From CAIWHR01 sp963734575 (GTDB taxonomy: Bacteria; Pseudomonadota; Gammaproteobacteria; Burkholderiales; Casimicrobiaceae), in assembly GCA_963734575.1 (NCBI GenBank), contig CAVTHT010000004.1, forward strand, positions 62,001 through 126,000: 64,000 bases of DNA, in the 5' to 3' direction. Within the stretch, counting starts at the first letter, position 1; each line of letters opens with the position of its first letter. Positions 1-9,676 of this stretch are shown here, piece by piece. The notes beneath the pieces are model-generated. The model was given only the letters and a program-made list of their open reading frames with translations, ran no database searches and was not told the DNA's origin. Made by a program: the position numbers and the translations under genes.

Positions 1-574
1 CAGGCTGGTGACCTGTCCGCGTTCGTCCAGGTCCAGCGCGACGGCGACGCGGCCACCGGCACGCGCCCGGCGTGCCTCGGCGGGATAGGTCGCCAGGACG
101 CCGCCCAGCAGGCGCGGTTCCCGGTCGACGCGGGCGGGATAGCGATCGCTCGCGCGCGCCAGGTCGCCCTGCGTTGGCGGTGTTCAGGATGCCGAGTGTC
201 ACGGTGCCCGCAGGATCCGCCGGGGGTGCCGGTTGCGCCACCGACGGCGTGGCTGCCAGGAGTGGCGGCGGCGCGGCGGCCGGTGGATCGGCCACGGGCA
301 CCACGACGGGTTCGGGCACCGGCTCGGGCGCGGGCGTGATCTCCACCGGCGACACGGGCAACGGCGGAGCCTGCAGCACGGCCTGCAGCACCGGCGCCTG
401 CGCAGGCAATGACGACGATTGCGCAGGCGGGAGTGCGAGCAATCGGCTCGCGCCGATGCTCAGCGCGGCATGCAGCAGCGCCGAGCACACCAGAGCGATG
501 GTGATGCGGCGTGCATGCGGCTTTTGCCGGATGAGTGCCGACGGCAGGATGGAGGAGAGCAACGGGGTGGTCAC
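1..574 (-). CDS. TonB-like energy-transducing protein, 3' end outside window, one frameshift
   Basis: The GTG start at 574 leads to a short cytoplasmic stretch, a hydrophobic segment at roughly residues 24-45, and a long Pro/Ala/Val-rich linker (runs such as PAPEPVPEPVVVPVADPP) typical of the periplasm-spanning region of TonB. Beyond about position 175 the reading frame must shift by one base. It then gives a TonB C-terminal-like stretch with YPAEARRARAGGRVAVALDL, the usual fold that contacts outer-membrane receptors. The stop lies beyond position 1. The gene follows pilY1 on the same strand after a 72-base gap. Such TonB-like proteins couple the inner-membrane proton gradient to outer-membrane processes, but the partner here is unknown. 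No clear ribosome-binding site precedes the GTG, so the start is tentative. Confidence 0.7.
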   Translation of the reverse strand, partial: MTTPLLSSILPSALIRQKPHARRITIALVCSALLHAALSIGASRLLALPPAQSSSLPAQAPVLQAVLQAPPLPVSPVEITPAPEPVPEPVVVPVADPPAAAPPPLLAATPSVAQPAPPADPAGTVTLGILNTANAGRPGARERSLSRPRRPGTAPAGRRPGDLSRRGTPGACRWPRRRRAGPGRTRTGHQP

Positions 575-596
575 GGTGCGCAGGCCAGATGCAGCA

Positions 597-624
597 CGGC
601 CGCCTCGCGCAACGGAGGCGGCCG
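597..624 (-). terminator. GC-rich stem-loop between pilY1 and tonB-like gene
   Basis: A perfect 10-bp inverted repeat (598-606 GGCCGCCTC against 615-623, plus the outer C-G pair) with an 8-base loop lies directly downstream of the pilY1 stop. No T-run follows on the minus strand, so it may only be an attenuating or mRNA-protecting hairpin and not a full intrinsic terminator. Confidence 0.4.
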
Positions 625-646
625 CGAATGCGTTACGTGGCGGTGA

Positions 647-3600
647 TCATTGCGACAGCAGTCGCCACGACATGCGGTGCGCGGTGAAGAACGCCGGCGG
701 GCGGATCTTGACGAACTTCAGCTTGCTGCCCGCCGCCCCGCCGGACAGGGCGGCCGTGATGTTGGGCACTTCCTGTCCGTTGTTGTCGAGCGCCACCAGT
801 TCGAGCCCGACCCCACCCTCCGCCGAATAGTAGCTTTCCATGATGTTCCCGCCGGCATCCTCGATCAGCGAGTTGCCGCGCGCGAATTCGCGGGCATACA
901 GGGTAGCGGGCTGGCCGGTGAGGCAGGGATCGTCCTGCGGCGACGTTGCCACGTACGCGACGATCGACAGGGCGGCCTGCGGCTGGACGATGATGCGCTG
1001 TCCGTCCGGCAGATCGTCGAACCAGCCGTTGTCCGGCTTGCCGGCGAGTCCGTCCGCGTCCTTGGTCTCCTCGAGATCGGCACGCGTGACCGGCTTCGCG
1101 AACTTCTTCGGCACCGTGGTCGTGCCATCGCGGATCGCGTACATCGTCTGCTGCTGCGGATCAGCGAGATCGGAGGCGTGATACAGCTTCCCCGTGCCGA
1201 CGAACACCCAGCGGTCGACGCCGTTCTGGATGTCGATCTCGATCTGCGGAGGCGTGCGTCACCGGTTGCCCCTTGCCACCGGCATCGGTCAGCGTGGCCA
1301 CCTGGGTCACGCTCCACGTCGCGTCGTCGGGATCGGCGATGTCGAAGCGCCAGAAGTTGCCCAGCAGGTCGCCGGCGTAGATCTGCTCGGTCATCTGGTT
1401 GCGATAGTCGAGCGTGTAGCCGGCGAGGTGGGCGAGCCCGGACGGCGTCGCCGCGCTGCCTGCGCCCGTGGACATCGTCTTCAGCAGCGCGCCCGTGGCC
1501 GCGTCGACGAAGAACACCTTGCCCTCGCCGCTCGCATTGTTGTAACCCGCCGGGATCAGCACCACCCACTTGTTCCCCCACTTCTTGTTGTGGGTCTTGG
1601 TGATCACCGGCTTGCCGTAGCTGTAGCCCATGTCGGGATCGCTGAACTCCCAGACGACCTTCTTGGCTACCGCGGCTTCGTCGGTGAAGTCCGCCGGAGT
1701 CGTGATGTCGACGGCGTAGTACGAGCGCCCACCCTTGCCGAGACCGCCGACGAGCAGCGTGCGCCAGTCGCCCGTGCCACCACCGAAGTCGACATCGACG
1801 ACCTTGGGCGTCGCGTCGACGTAGTAATGGTGCTTGAACGCGGGCAGCGCGCCGTCCTGGTAGGAAAGGGCGCCGAGCCCCGTTGCTCCGGCGCGGTACA
1901 CGCCCAGCGGCACGTAGGCCCAGGCTTCATTGCCCGTGGCGTCATCCAGGGCGTGCAGCATTCCATCATTGGCGCCGACGTAGACGCGTCCGGGCCGCGC
2001 CGCGTTGGCGCCCTTGAACACCGTGTAGCCGGGGTCGTTGGCGTCGAGATAGGGCGCCTTCGGCGGGCCCACGTAAACGGCCTGCGAATTGACGATGTCG
2101 CCGAGCGGACTCGCACGAACGCGGAACTGGCCGAGCTTCGTGCCCTCGTTCGTACGGTTGCCGCGCAGGAACTCCAGGATGGCCTTGCTTTGCGTGGCCT
2201 TCGCCGAGAGCGAGTTCTGTTGTGACGCCGCCAGGTTGGCCCACAGGAAGGGCACCACCTTGCCCGTCGTGTCCATCGTCACGATCTTGCGCTCGGTGAA
2301 CCACGGCGTGTCCTTTACGCCCGGCACGATGAGGAGCTGCGACGTGAGCTGATCGGCGCCGCGCCACATCTCCTTGACCTCGACCCCGGTCTTGGGGTCG
2401 ATCTCGACCTTGGCGATGCTGCCGCCCCAGCCCGGCTCGAACCGCACGCGATAGACGAACTTGTTGCTTGCCGACAGGTTCACGCTGTCGAACGCGACGC
2501 CGGCGCGCGAACCGGCCTGGTTGGTGATGTCCTGGAGGATCTGTCCCATGCCGAGCTTCAACTCGTCGGCCGACTGCGCGTTGACGAACCGGCCGCGCCC
2601 GTTGATGGCGGCGTGCCAGAGGTCATCGACGCCCGATTCGTCAGGCTGGTTGGGAACCGTGCATCCGGCGCAATTGGCGAGCGGCAGCAGCTTCGACCAG
2701 GTAACGGCACCGGTGCGCAGCTGGTCCTCCGTCACCGACTGGTTGCCGGCCGGCAGCTTGCCTTCCGTGCCGAGGGACATCGCAGCGAAGTTCACGTGCT
2801 GCCAGCTGGCCGGATCGCGGTCGCTGATGGGCACGTTGTTCGCGGAAGCGGCACCCGCCGTGCGCAGATCGGTGACCCAGTAGTGGGTGATGTAGTCCGA
2901 TGCGGTGTTCGCCAGCCCGTCCGGATTCTCGCGATACAGCGGCGGCCACGGATCGCCCTTGTTGAGCCCGAGCACGGCCTCCGGCAGCGCCGGAATCGTG
3001 TCGTCGAGGTTGCCGACGAGCGTGGCGGGGACCTTCTGCTGGTTGGTGAGGCCATCGGTGAACAGCATGTGCCAGTTCTTCTGGCAGGAGAGCACGATGG
3101 GATCGGTGGCGCCGGACAGCTCCGCGCTCGAGCCGTTCACGTAGTAGTCGCCCACGCGGGTGATCGCGTCGAGGTTCGGCGTTTCCTGGTTGAGCTTGAT
3201 CGTGATGCCGAAGAGCTGCTTGAACCACGCCGTCTTCTGTCCCGCCGTGAAGTCCTGCACGTCCACGAACGAGGCCTTCGGCGAGTTCGACAGCGTGTGG
3301 AAGCCGACGCGGTACTGGTCGTCGAGCTCCTTGAACACCAGCGAGGTGACCGTCTTCACCGCCTGGATGCGCGTGCGGTAGTAGGCGAACCAGTTGGCGT
3401 AGTTCTGCATCTCCTCGTCGAAACTGCGGGTGACGGTCAGGACCGTACCGGTGGCATCCTTCCACGTGTGCGTGTACGTTGCCGTGGCACGCTTGCTGAC
3501 GTCGAGGTCCACGCGCTCGAACGCGGCCTTCGCGACGTTGTCCGTCCCGGGGTCGGCGCCGAACTGGTAGAAGCGCGGGTGGATGTGCGTGGCGTCCTTG

Positions 3601-6287
3601 AAGGCCTGGCAGGAGCCACCGACCGGGGAGCCGTACCACAGCCACTTGTCGCCCGCCGTGCTGACCTGCTGGTCGCACCACTCGACGCTCGTCTTCCAGT
3701 AGTGATGCGGGATGTTCGTGAAGCGTGGCGTTGCCGTGCACGCGTTGGCGCCCGCACCGCCGGTCACCGGGAAGTTGTACGTCGCGTCCGGGTAGTTGTA
3801 CGGTCCCGCACCCTGCGCTCCGTAGGCCTGGTTGTTGCGGCGGCAGACCTGGCCTGCACCCGCGGCGTCCGCGAAGAGCGACTTCGAGTTGTCGCTCATC
3901 ATGTCGCTGCACGTGGCGTTCGCCGATGCGGTGTTGATGTTCGGGCAGTTGGCGTTGCTCGTGCAGGCGAGCCCGGTGTCTCGAGCACGTTCCGCCCCAG
4001 ACCGGGCAGTTCGCATTGTCGACACCCTTGGTCGTACATGCCAGTCCGCTCAAGTCGCACTTCAGATTTTGATCGGGGCAGTTGACCGCGTCGGCGCCTT
4101 TGGTAGTGCAGGCCTTGTTGGTAATGCTGCACTTCATGTTCTGATCCGGGCACTGCGCGACCGACGTGCACGCCACGTTGGTCTTGCTGCATTTTCCGGC
4201 CACGACCGGGCAGTTCGCGTTGCTCGTGCACGCTGCGTTTGAGACCGAGCACTTGCCGGCCATCGGCCGGGCAGTTCGCGTTCGACAGGCAGAAGGCCTG
4301 GCTGACGCTGCACTTGCCCGCGTTCGCGCACAAGCCCGTGCAGGCGGTGCCGGTCAGGTTGCAGGTACCCGACACGATCGGACAGTTCGCGTTGCTGGTG
4401 CACGCGGCATTCGTCACCGAGCATTTGCCGGAAACGACCGGGCAGTTGGCGTTGCTCGTGCACGCGGCGTTGGACACCGAGCACTTTCCGGCCACGGTCG
4501 GGCAGTTGGCGTTCGACGTGCAGACGGTGGCGTTCTGAACGCTGCAGACGCCTGCGTTCGCACAATCGGCATTGACGTTGCACGCCGTGCCAGTTTTGCT
4601 GCATGCGCCCGGCAAGCGTCGGGCACTGCGCGTTGCCGGTGCAGACGGCATTGCTGACGGTGCACTTGCCGGAGTTCGGGCAGTCGCCGTTCTGCATGCA
4701 GGCGCCGCCGGTCGACGAGCACGAACCTGCCAGCGTCGGGCAGTCGGCATCTTTCTGGCACGCCGATCCCACGTTGATGCTGCAGTTACCGACCAGCGGA
4801 CACGTGGTCTTCAGCGTGCAAACGCGGGCATTCGCCGCCGATGCAGGTGTTGCAGCCGGGCGGATCGTACGCCGTGACGCAGCCGACGTTCGACGGCTTG
4901 ATGTTGACGCACGTTTGCGCTCGGACGTTGTTGCAGGTCTGCGCGGCCATCCCGCCGCAGGTCTGCGGCTTCGAGCTGCAGGTCTGCGCCGCGTAGCCGC
5001 CGCAGGTCTGGGACTGCGCGCCATTGCACACCTGCGCCTGTGCTCCATTGCACACCTGCGCCTGTGCGCCGCCGCAGACCTGGGCCTGCGTGATGTTCTG
5101 GCAGGTCTGCGATTGCGCACCCTGGCACGTCTGGCTTTTGGCACTGCAGGTCTGCGCGTTGCCCCCGCCGCAGGTCTGTGCCGTACCGCCGCACGTCTGT
5201 GCTTTGCCGCCTTGGCAGACCTGGGGCAGCTGAGCGCCGCCCTGGGGCCATAACGGGCTCGCCTTGTTGCACCAGATGACGTTATCGGTTTCGTAGTAGT
5301 TCTGCGTCTTTTTGGCGTCACCGCTCGTCCACGGAGCGAGGAGATTGCCGGACGCATCGACCTTCGAGTACGCGATGGAAAGGGCGATGTTCGGCGCGTT
5401 GGTCGTGGTGATCCCGGCGGGCACCCACGGATAGCTGTAATCGGTGTCGGCGAGGGCGCCGTTGGTGCGGCAGAACGCGGGGTCGGTGGCGAACGGCTTG
5501 CCGGTCGCGGGATTGGTGCCCAGCGTCCAGTCCGAGTTGCACCACTGGCCCACCGTCACCTGGCTGGTGAGGTCGACGTACACGACGGCCGCAGCCCACG
5601 GGTCCGCGGGCACCTTCTTCCACACGTCGGTCGTCGCGGCGTCCATCTGCGGATAGCTCGTGCCATCTGCGTACACCGGCGGCTCGTAGGTCAGCGCCGG
5701 GTTGTAGTAGAGCTTGTTGAATGCGCTGTTGTGCACCGGCGCCGGCCAGAGCAGCCAGTATTCGTACGGCTTGCCGGATTGCGAGGAGGACGCCGGGTGG
5801 CGCTCGATGCCCGCAGGCACCGTGCCGCCCGCGGTGGGATCGGTGCCGCCGGAGCACTTCGGCGGGAAGTTCTTGAGATCGCAACCCGCACCGGGGCCGC
5901 TGTCGCTGTACGTGGCGTCGTACGAGGCGTAGGGGATCTTCCACTGCTGCGACGATGAAGCCGGGCGAGGTGAACTTGCCGAAGCCCTGCGCGGAGAAGT
6001 CGTTGGCCTGCCCTTCCTCGCCGCACAGCGAGGCCCTCTTGCCCGTGCCGTCGCGGCAGTACGCATCGATCGACGTAGTCGGGCAGGAAGTCGTAGAGCA
6101 TCGACGTCGAGTCGTCGACGGTGAGCACGATGTTCGGCTTGCGAGGAGTTCTTGACGTTGAGCGGCTCGTCCGCGAGCTGCGTGAGCGCGGCGTAGCTCG
6201 GCGTCGCGAGCGGCCCGAGCGCGATCACGTAGGCGAGGAACGTCGCGAGCCAGCGGCAGAAGCGGGAACGGGCGAAGGGCCGGTCAT
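647..6287 (-). CDS. pilY1: PilY1-type pilus-tip adhesin with a large Cys-rich repeat insertion, at least nine frameshifts
   Basis: PilY1 sits at the tip of type IV pili, primes assembly with the minor pilins and mediates adhesion. The ATG at 6287 has a GAGGATAA Shine-Dalgarno-like stretch and lies 21 bases after pilX. After restoring a missing C in a CCC run near 6270 it encodes a signal peptide ending in LATPSYA. A von Willebrand A MIDAS motif (DDSTSM) follows near 6110. Two Cys-rich repeat tracts come next, then the conserved C-terminal beta-propeller with RVYVGANDGMLHALDD near 1960 and GTGKLYHASDLADP near 1180. Frame changes are needed near 6255, 6135, 6075, 5955, 4825, 4610, 4265, 3985 and 1265. 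The corrected protein would be about 1,880 residues, longer than the roughly 1,100-1,500 I expect for the family. The position after pilX confirms the identity. Confidence 0.9.
3915..4850 (-). repeat. Tandem three-cysteine repeats of about 20 residues within PilY1
   Basis: After frame correction this part of pilY1 encodes about a dozen units of roughly 20 residues patterned on CSVSNAACTSNANCPVVAGK. Each has Cys at about positions 1, 8 and 14, a CTSNANCP core, and a variable end such as VVSGK, IVSGT, TVAGK or PDQNMK. The units are also repetitive at the DNA level (recurring gttcgcgttgctcgtgca-like stretches). This makes copy-number collapse and indels in the assembly likely, and three of the gene's frame changes fall here. 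The repeats lie between the VWA-containing N-terminal part and the C-terminal propeller. Confidence 0.85.
4909..5223 (-). repeat. Short Gln-Thr/Val-Cys repeats within PilY1
   Basis: This tract encodes 14 copies of a Q-[TV]-C triad spaced every five to eight residues, with small and polar spacers (for example AQTCGG, SQTCQGA, AQVCNGA). It stays in one reading frame throughout. It lies N-terminal to the three-cysteine repeats and differs from them in period and composition. Together the two tracts would give PilY1 well over 40 cysteines, very unusual for an exported pilus-tip protein. Confidence 0.85.
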
Positions 6288-6308
6288 GTTGTTATCCTCG
6301 GGCGTCGC

Positions 6309-6923
6309 TCAACGCAGCATCGCCTGCATGAATGCGGTGGTGTTCTGCGGTCCGTCGACGCGGACGGTGAGGCGGTAGAACGGGATCTGCGGGAGGGCAG
6401 GGGGTGCGGTGTCGCCGACGGTGGTGCCTGCCCCCTGCTTGGGCGGCATCATGTCGCAGTTGCCTACGGTGGCCGGTCCGGCCGCCACGCACGAGCGCTC
6501 GATCATGTAGCGCACCTCGAAGTACTTGTCCTTGTCCGCGTACAGGATCCGCGGCAGGTCGAAGTTGGCCTTCTTCTGCAGCTTGAGCGGGACCCCGCGC
6601 GCGTCCTCGCCCGCCTGCCGCGAAGCGAAGTAGTTCTGCGCCGGCAGATCGTTCGTCTTGTCGACGATCGTCGGCACGCCGGTCTTCGAGGCGTCCTTGA
6701 AGAGGGCCGCAGCAGCCTCCTCGACCGCCAGGTTGGCCGGCAGCAGGGCCGCCTGACGAAAGGCGAGGTTGCCCACGACGGCGGTCGTCGTCTCCACCGA
6801 GCGCACCAGCGCGACGCCGGCGAGGCTCAACGCCACCATCACGATCAGGGCGACGAAGAGCACGATGCCCCGCTGGCCGCGAGCGGCGGCGGGTGCTGGC
6901 GGAAGCGAGCGGTGCGGGCTCAT
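6309..6923 (-). CDS. pilX: PilX-type minor pilin
   Basis: This 204-residue protein begins with a short basic leader ending QRG, followed by a hydrophobic helix (IVLFVALIVMVALSLAGVAL) that lacks the +5 glutamate, as is usual for PilX. The body is a predicted pseudopilin globular domain with two cysteines (near SCVAAG and NCDMM). Its ATG overlaps the corrected pilW stop in an ATGA junction at 6920-6923. PilX joins PilV, PilW and FimT in the minor-pilin complex that primes pilus assembly and recruits PilY1, whose gene begins 21 bases downstream. As sequenced, the open frame runs through from pilW into pilX without a stop. I read that fusion as an artefact of a one-base insertion near 6945. Confidence 0.85.
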   Translation of the reverse strand: MSPHRSLPPAPAAARGQRGIVLFVALIVMVALSLAGVALVRSVETTTAVVGNLAFRQAALLPANLAVEEAAAALFKDASKTGVPTIVDKTNDLPAQNYFASRQAGEDARGVPLKLQKKANFDLPRILYADKDKYFEVRYMIERSCVAAGPATVGNCDMMPPKQGAGTTVGDTAPPALPQIPFYRLTVRVDGPQNTTAFMQAMLR

Positions 6924-8001
6924 AGCTGCCGGTTCCAGAGTTGCGTTGCGAAGAGGCACCACGGTCTCGTAGATGCGGTAGCGATAGCCGCCGCCCTTGG
7001 GGTCCGCGGCAATCGTTCCGGTGAGACGCCCCGGGCAGGTGTTGTCGTGGCTTTCGCAATCGAACAGCACCCAGTCGTAATCCTTGGTGATCTCGCGGTC
7101 GAACTGGGCGCCGCGGACGATGATGCCGATGCGGACGGCCTTCACCTGGTTGATCACCTTGGAGGTCGCCACGAGGAGATCGTCGGGGCGCCATGGCGCG
7201 TTCGCCGCGCTCACCCAGCCGTCCAGGAGACCGTCGTCGTTGGTGTCGACCCCGTACTGCACCTTGAGGTTGACGATGTTCGAGGCGAGCGGATTGGGTT
7301 GCGCGTTCGGATCGACGAGGTCGAGGCTGCGCAGCACGCCGGCGGAAACGTCGTAGCGCACCCGCTGGACGCGGTCCCACGGTCCCATGTTGAACAGGAG
7401 CGACGACGCATTGAAGTCCTGCGCCGCCCCGGTGTGGGTGATGGTGACCACGCCGTTCGCGTCGGGGGCGGAGACCTTGGTGACCTTCGTGCGCTCGCAC
7501 GCGCCGCGCCTGATTGATGGCGACGATCATGTCGCCCTTGGCGAACCCCGTCGGGCTCTGCACCTGGTACGCGGAACCCGCCGGCGCCGCCGCCATGAAG
7601 AGCGACGGGTACACCACTGTGTTCGCCACGCTGTAGTTCACGATGAACGAATCCGGCGTCGAATCGTTGGCCCCCGCGGTGACGAACACCGGGATCGGAC
7701 GGAGCGTGGTCTCCTTGGTGTCGTACGTCGCCACGTTCGCGCAGGTGGCGAGCTCCTGGCCGGAGGTTGCGATGCCGTTGCCGGCGTTCGCGAGCTCGAG
7801 CGCCAGCGTGAACGTCGAGAAGAGCCCGTTCTGCTGGGCGTCGCCGGCGCTCGTGGTGTTGCGCTTGAAGCCTTCCGAGACCGCGAACGTCTGGAAGATC
7901 ACCGCGGTCGCGATCAGGCCGATCAGGACCCCGACCAGGATCTCGATCAGGCTGAAGCCGCCCTGGCGGCGGGAACGGGCGAAGTGGCGGGGCGTGCTCA
8001 T
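6920..8001 (-). CDS. pilW: PilW-type minor pilin, two frameshifts
   Basis: The start at 8001 overlaps the pilV stop (ATGA). The N terminus has the prepilin signature GG|FSLIEILVGVLIGLIATA with Glu at +5, the recognition site for prepilin peptidase PilD. The long globular part typical of PilW follows. Near 7505 the frame must shift to continue from INQAR into KVTKVSAPDANGVVTITH. Near 6945 a surplus G hides the natural end: dropping it yields the PilW-like tail VPLRNQLWNRQL and a TGA at 6920-6922 that overlaps the pilX ATG. The corrected length is about 359 residues, normal for the family. It acts in the inner membrane and periplasm as part of the minor-pilin priming complex. Confidence 0.85.
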
Positions 8002-8501
8002 TGGTTGAGGCCGACCACGGCCATCGTCGTGTAGTTGTGCTGGCACTTCTTGCCGTCCGCGCCGCAGAGCGCGGGATTGTTGAGGTCCTCGCCGGGCAGG
8101 TTCCAGAAGACGCGCACGGTAACGAGGCTGCTGCCGACTGCCGGGCCGTCCTCCACGGTGATCTCCGGCTTGTTGGCGTCGTCGGCGCCACCGGGCAGCG
8201 TCTTCACCATCTCGCGGAACGCGTCGTACCCCGCCCCTCCCGTCTGGTACTTGGCGGCGAGCGTGACCGGGTCGTCGGACCACATCCGCGCGATCAGCGA
8301 GTTGGCGAAATACACCGCCTCGCCGCGATACTGCGCATCGCTCACGTGCCGCATCGATTGCGCCTGCAGCCCGACGAGGCCGAGCACGCCGAAGGAGAAG
8401 ATGAGGATGCCGATCAGCGCCTCGAGCATGAAGCTCCCGCGCTGCTGCGTGCGGGCGCCATGCGGAAGCGCGCGTTGCCGTTGCATCTGCGCGCGGCTCA
8501 T
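7998..8501 (-). CDS. pilV: PilV-type minor pilin
   Basis: This 167-residue protein starts at 8501, where the ATG overlaps the stop of the preceding pilin gene (ATGA). An in-frame upstream ATG near 8543 is less likely because it lies well inside that gene. The leader MSRAQMQRQRALPHGARTQQ ends in RG, followed by SFMLEALIGILIFSFGVLGL with Glu at +5, the type IV prepilin cleavage and assembly signature. The C-terminal part holds two Cys (ALCGADGKKC) that could form a disulfide. PilV is a core minor pilin that links PilX/PilW to the pilus. Gene order fimT-pilV-pilW-pilX-pilY1 matches the conserved locus. Confidence 0.87.
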   Translation of the reverse strand: MSRAQMQRQRALPHGARTQQRGSFMLEALIGILIFSFGVLGLVGLQAQSMRHVSDAQYRGEAVYFANSLIARMWSDDPVTLAAKYQTGGAGYDAFREMVKTLPGGADDANKPEITVEDGPAVGSSLVTVRVFWNLPGEDLNNPALCGADGKKCQHNYTTMAVVGLNQ

Positions 8502-9043
8502 GGGCAGCCCGCGGGGTCGGCGGCGGCAAGCGCCGGATCGCACACCTTGATGCCGTAGGCCGTGCCGACCACGAGACGCAACGCGCGCGGGGAGGCGATG
8601 GCGGCGGTCGTGACGTCCACCCGCGCGAGCGGAGCGGTGTCGTCCGCGGGGTTCTTGGCGACGATGCGGCCGAGGCCGTTGAAGGTGACCCGACGCGCGT
8701 CGCCATCGGGCTTGACCACGGCGTTCGGGGCACCGGCGAAGAACTCCGAGCTCTGGATTTCGGCCCCGTCCTCGAGGTTGTTGACCTTCCAGCCCTTGGC
8801 CTCGTCCAGCACGAACTCGACGTCCCCGTTGCGTTTCACGGCCTCGGTCTGCGCGAGCCGGACGCCGGCCAGCAGCGATTCCGTCGCGGTGCGGATCTGG
8901 GTATTGTTGATGAAGGTGCCGTACATGGGCATGGCGACGAGCATGAGCAGCGCGAACAGGGCGATCGCCACCATCAGCTCGATGAGCGTGAAGCCCTTGA
9001 CGGGATATGCGGGGGTGCAGCGGAGGCGCAGGATGGCCTTCAT
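8498..9043 (-). CDS. GspH/FimT-like minor pseudopilin
   Basis: The protein carries a leader ending VKG, then FTLIELMVAIALFALLMLVA with Glu at +5, followed by TATESLLAGVRLAQTEAVKR. That last stretch is the characteristic GspH/FimT signature after the helix. I chose the ATG at 9043, 11 bases after the stop of the upstream pilin. An in-frame ATG at 9070 would overlap that gene and has GGAAGG abutting it, so it remains possible. The C terminus has a Cys pair (KVCDPALAAADPAGCP). This is the second FimT-like gene of the locus, the other being at 9677-10215. Two such copies suggest either duplication or division of labour in the minor-pilin complex. Confidence 0.82.
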   Translation of the reverse strand: MKAILRLRCTPAYPVKGFTLIELMVAIALFALLMLVAMPMYGTFINNTQIRTATESLLAGVRLAQTEAVKRNGDVEFVLDEAKGWKVNNLEDGAEIQSSEFFAGAPNAVVKPDGDARRVTFNGLGRIVAKNPADDTAPLARVDVTTAAIASPRALRLVVGTAYGIKVCDPALAAADPAGCP

Positions 9044-9053
9044 CGGGAGGGGA

Positions 9054-9516
9054 CTAGATGCAGCTGCCATCCTTCCGGTTGACCCAGCAGCCGTCCGTCG
9101 TGCCGCCCGTCCATCCCTTAGGCAGGCTTTCGGTCTTCTTGCGGCCGTTCTGGTCGATGGAATAGATGAAGTCCTTCATGTTCTTCGCGGCGATGCCGGT
9201 CGCCGTCACCTTGTACGTGCGGTCGTCCGCCCGCCACGCACTTCACGTCGAAGGATTCCGAGCCCGTCGACGTCGGGTCCGCGATGCCGCAGGCCGCGCC
9301 CGCGGTGTAGCGCCGGTTGTCGAGGAAGAACTGCTCCATGCGCACGCGGAAATCGGCGAGGCTGCTCGTCGCCTCGATGATCCGGCTGCGCTGCACGTAG
9401 GCGGAATAGCTGGGAATCGCGATGGCGGCCAGGATCGCCACGATGGCCATCACCACCAGCAGTTCGACGAGCGTGAAGCCGCGTGCGATCGGTGAGCAAA
9501 TGGGCCTGCAAATCAT
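9054..9516 (-). CDS. PilE-type (minor) pilin, one frameshift
   Basis: The ATG at 9516 has an AACGAGGAA Shine-Dalgarno eight bases upstream. A 13-residue leader (MICRPICSPIARG) precedes FTLVELLVVMAIVAILAAIA and PSYSAYVQRSRI, the classic type IVa pilin N terminus. The globular domain contains RVRMEQFFLDNRRYTAGAACG, a pattern of PilE-like pilins. One frame shift near 9230 is needed. Beyond it the sequence continues ADDRTYKVTATGIAAKNMK and ends near CWVNRKDGSCI at a TAG at 9054-9056. Cysteines near both ends of the C-terminal region could form the usual D-region disulfide. It sits inside the minor-pilin operon, so it is more likely a minor pilin than the major fibre subunit. Confidence 0.85.
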
Positions 9517-9676
9517 TGTGGTTCCTCGTTGTCTGCGGCGATGGTACGGGTGGGGTTGCGCGTGCCGCAAAGGGTGCCCGACCAGTGGTGGCGGGGTAGG
9601 AACGGACGGTGAACGAACTGCCGCAACAGCATCCCCCGGAGAGGAACAGCCCGCCGGGCCGCTCGCGCGCGGTCGC

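Noticed and set aside
3915..5223. CRISPR array or satellite DNA
   Set aside because: The repeats are coding, vary in codons and spacing, have no unique spacers of fixed length and lie inside pilY1. No cas genes are present.
6309..7451. A PilW-PilX fusion protein
   Set aside because: A single-base deletion gives a normal PilW end and an ATGA overlap with pilX, matching all other junctions of the operon.
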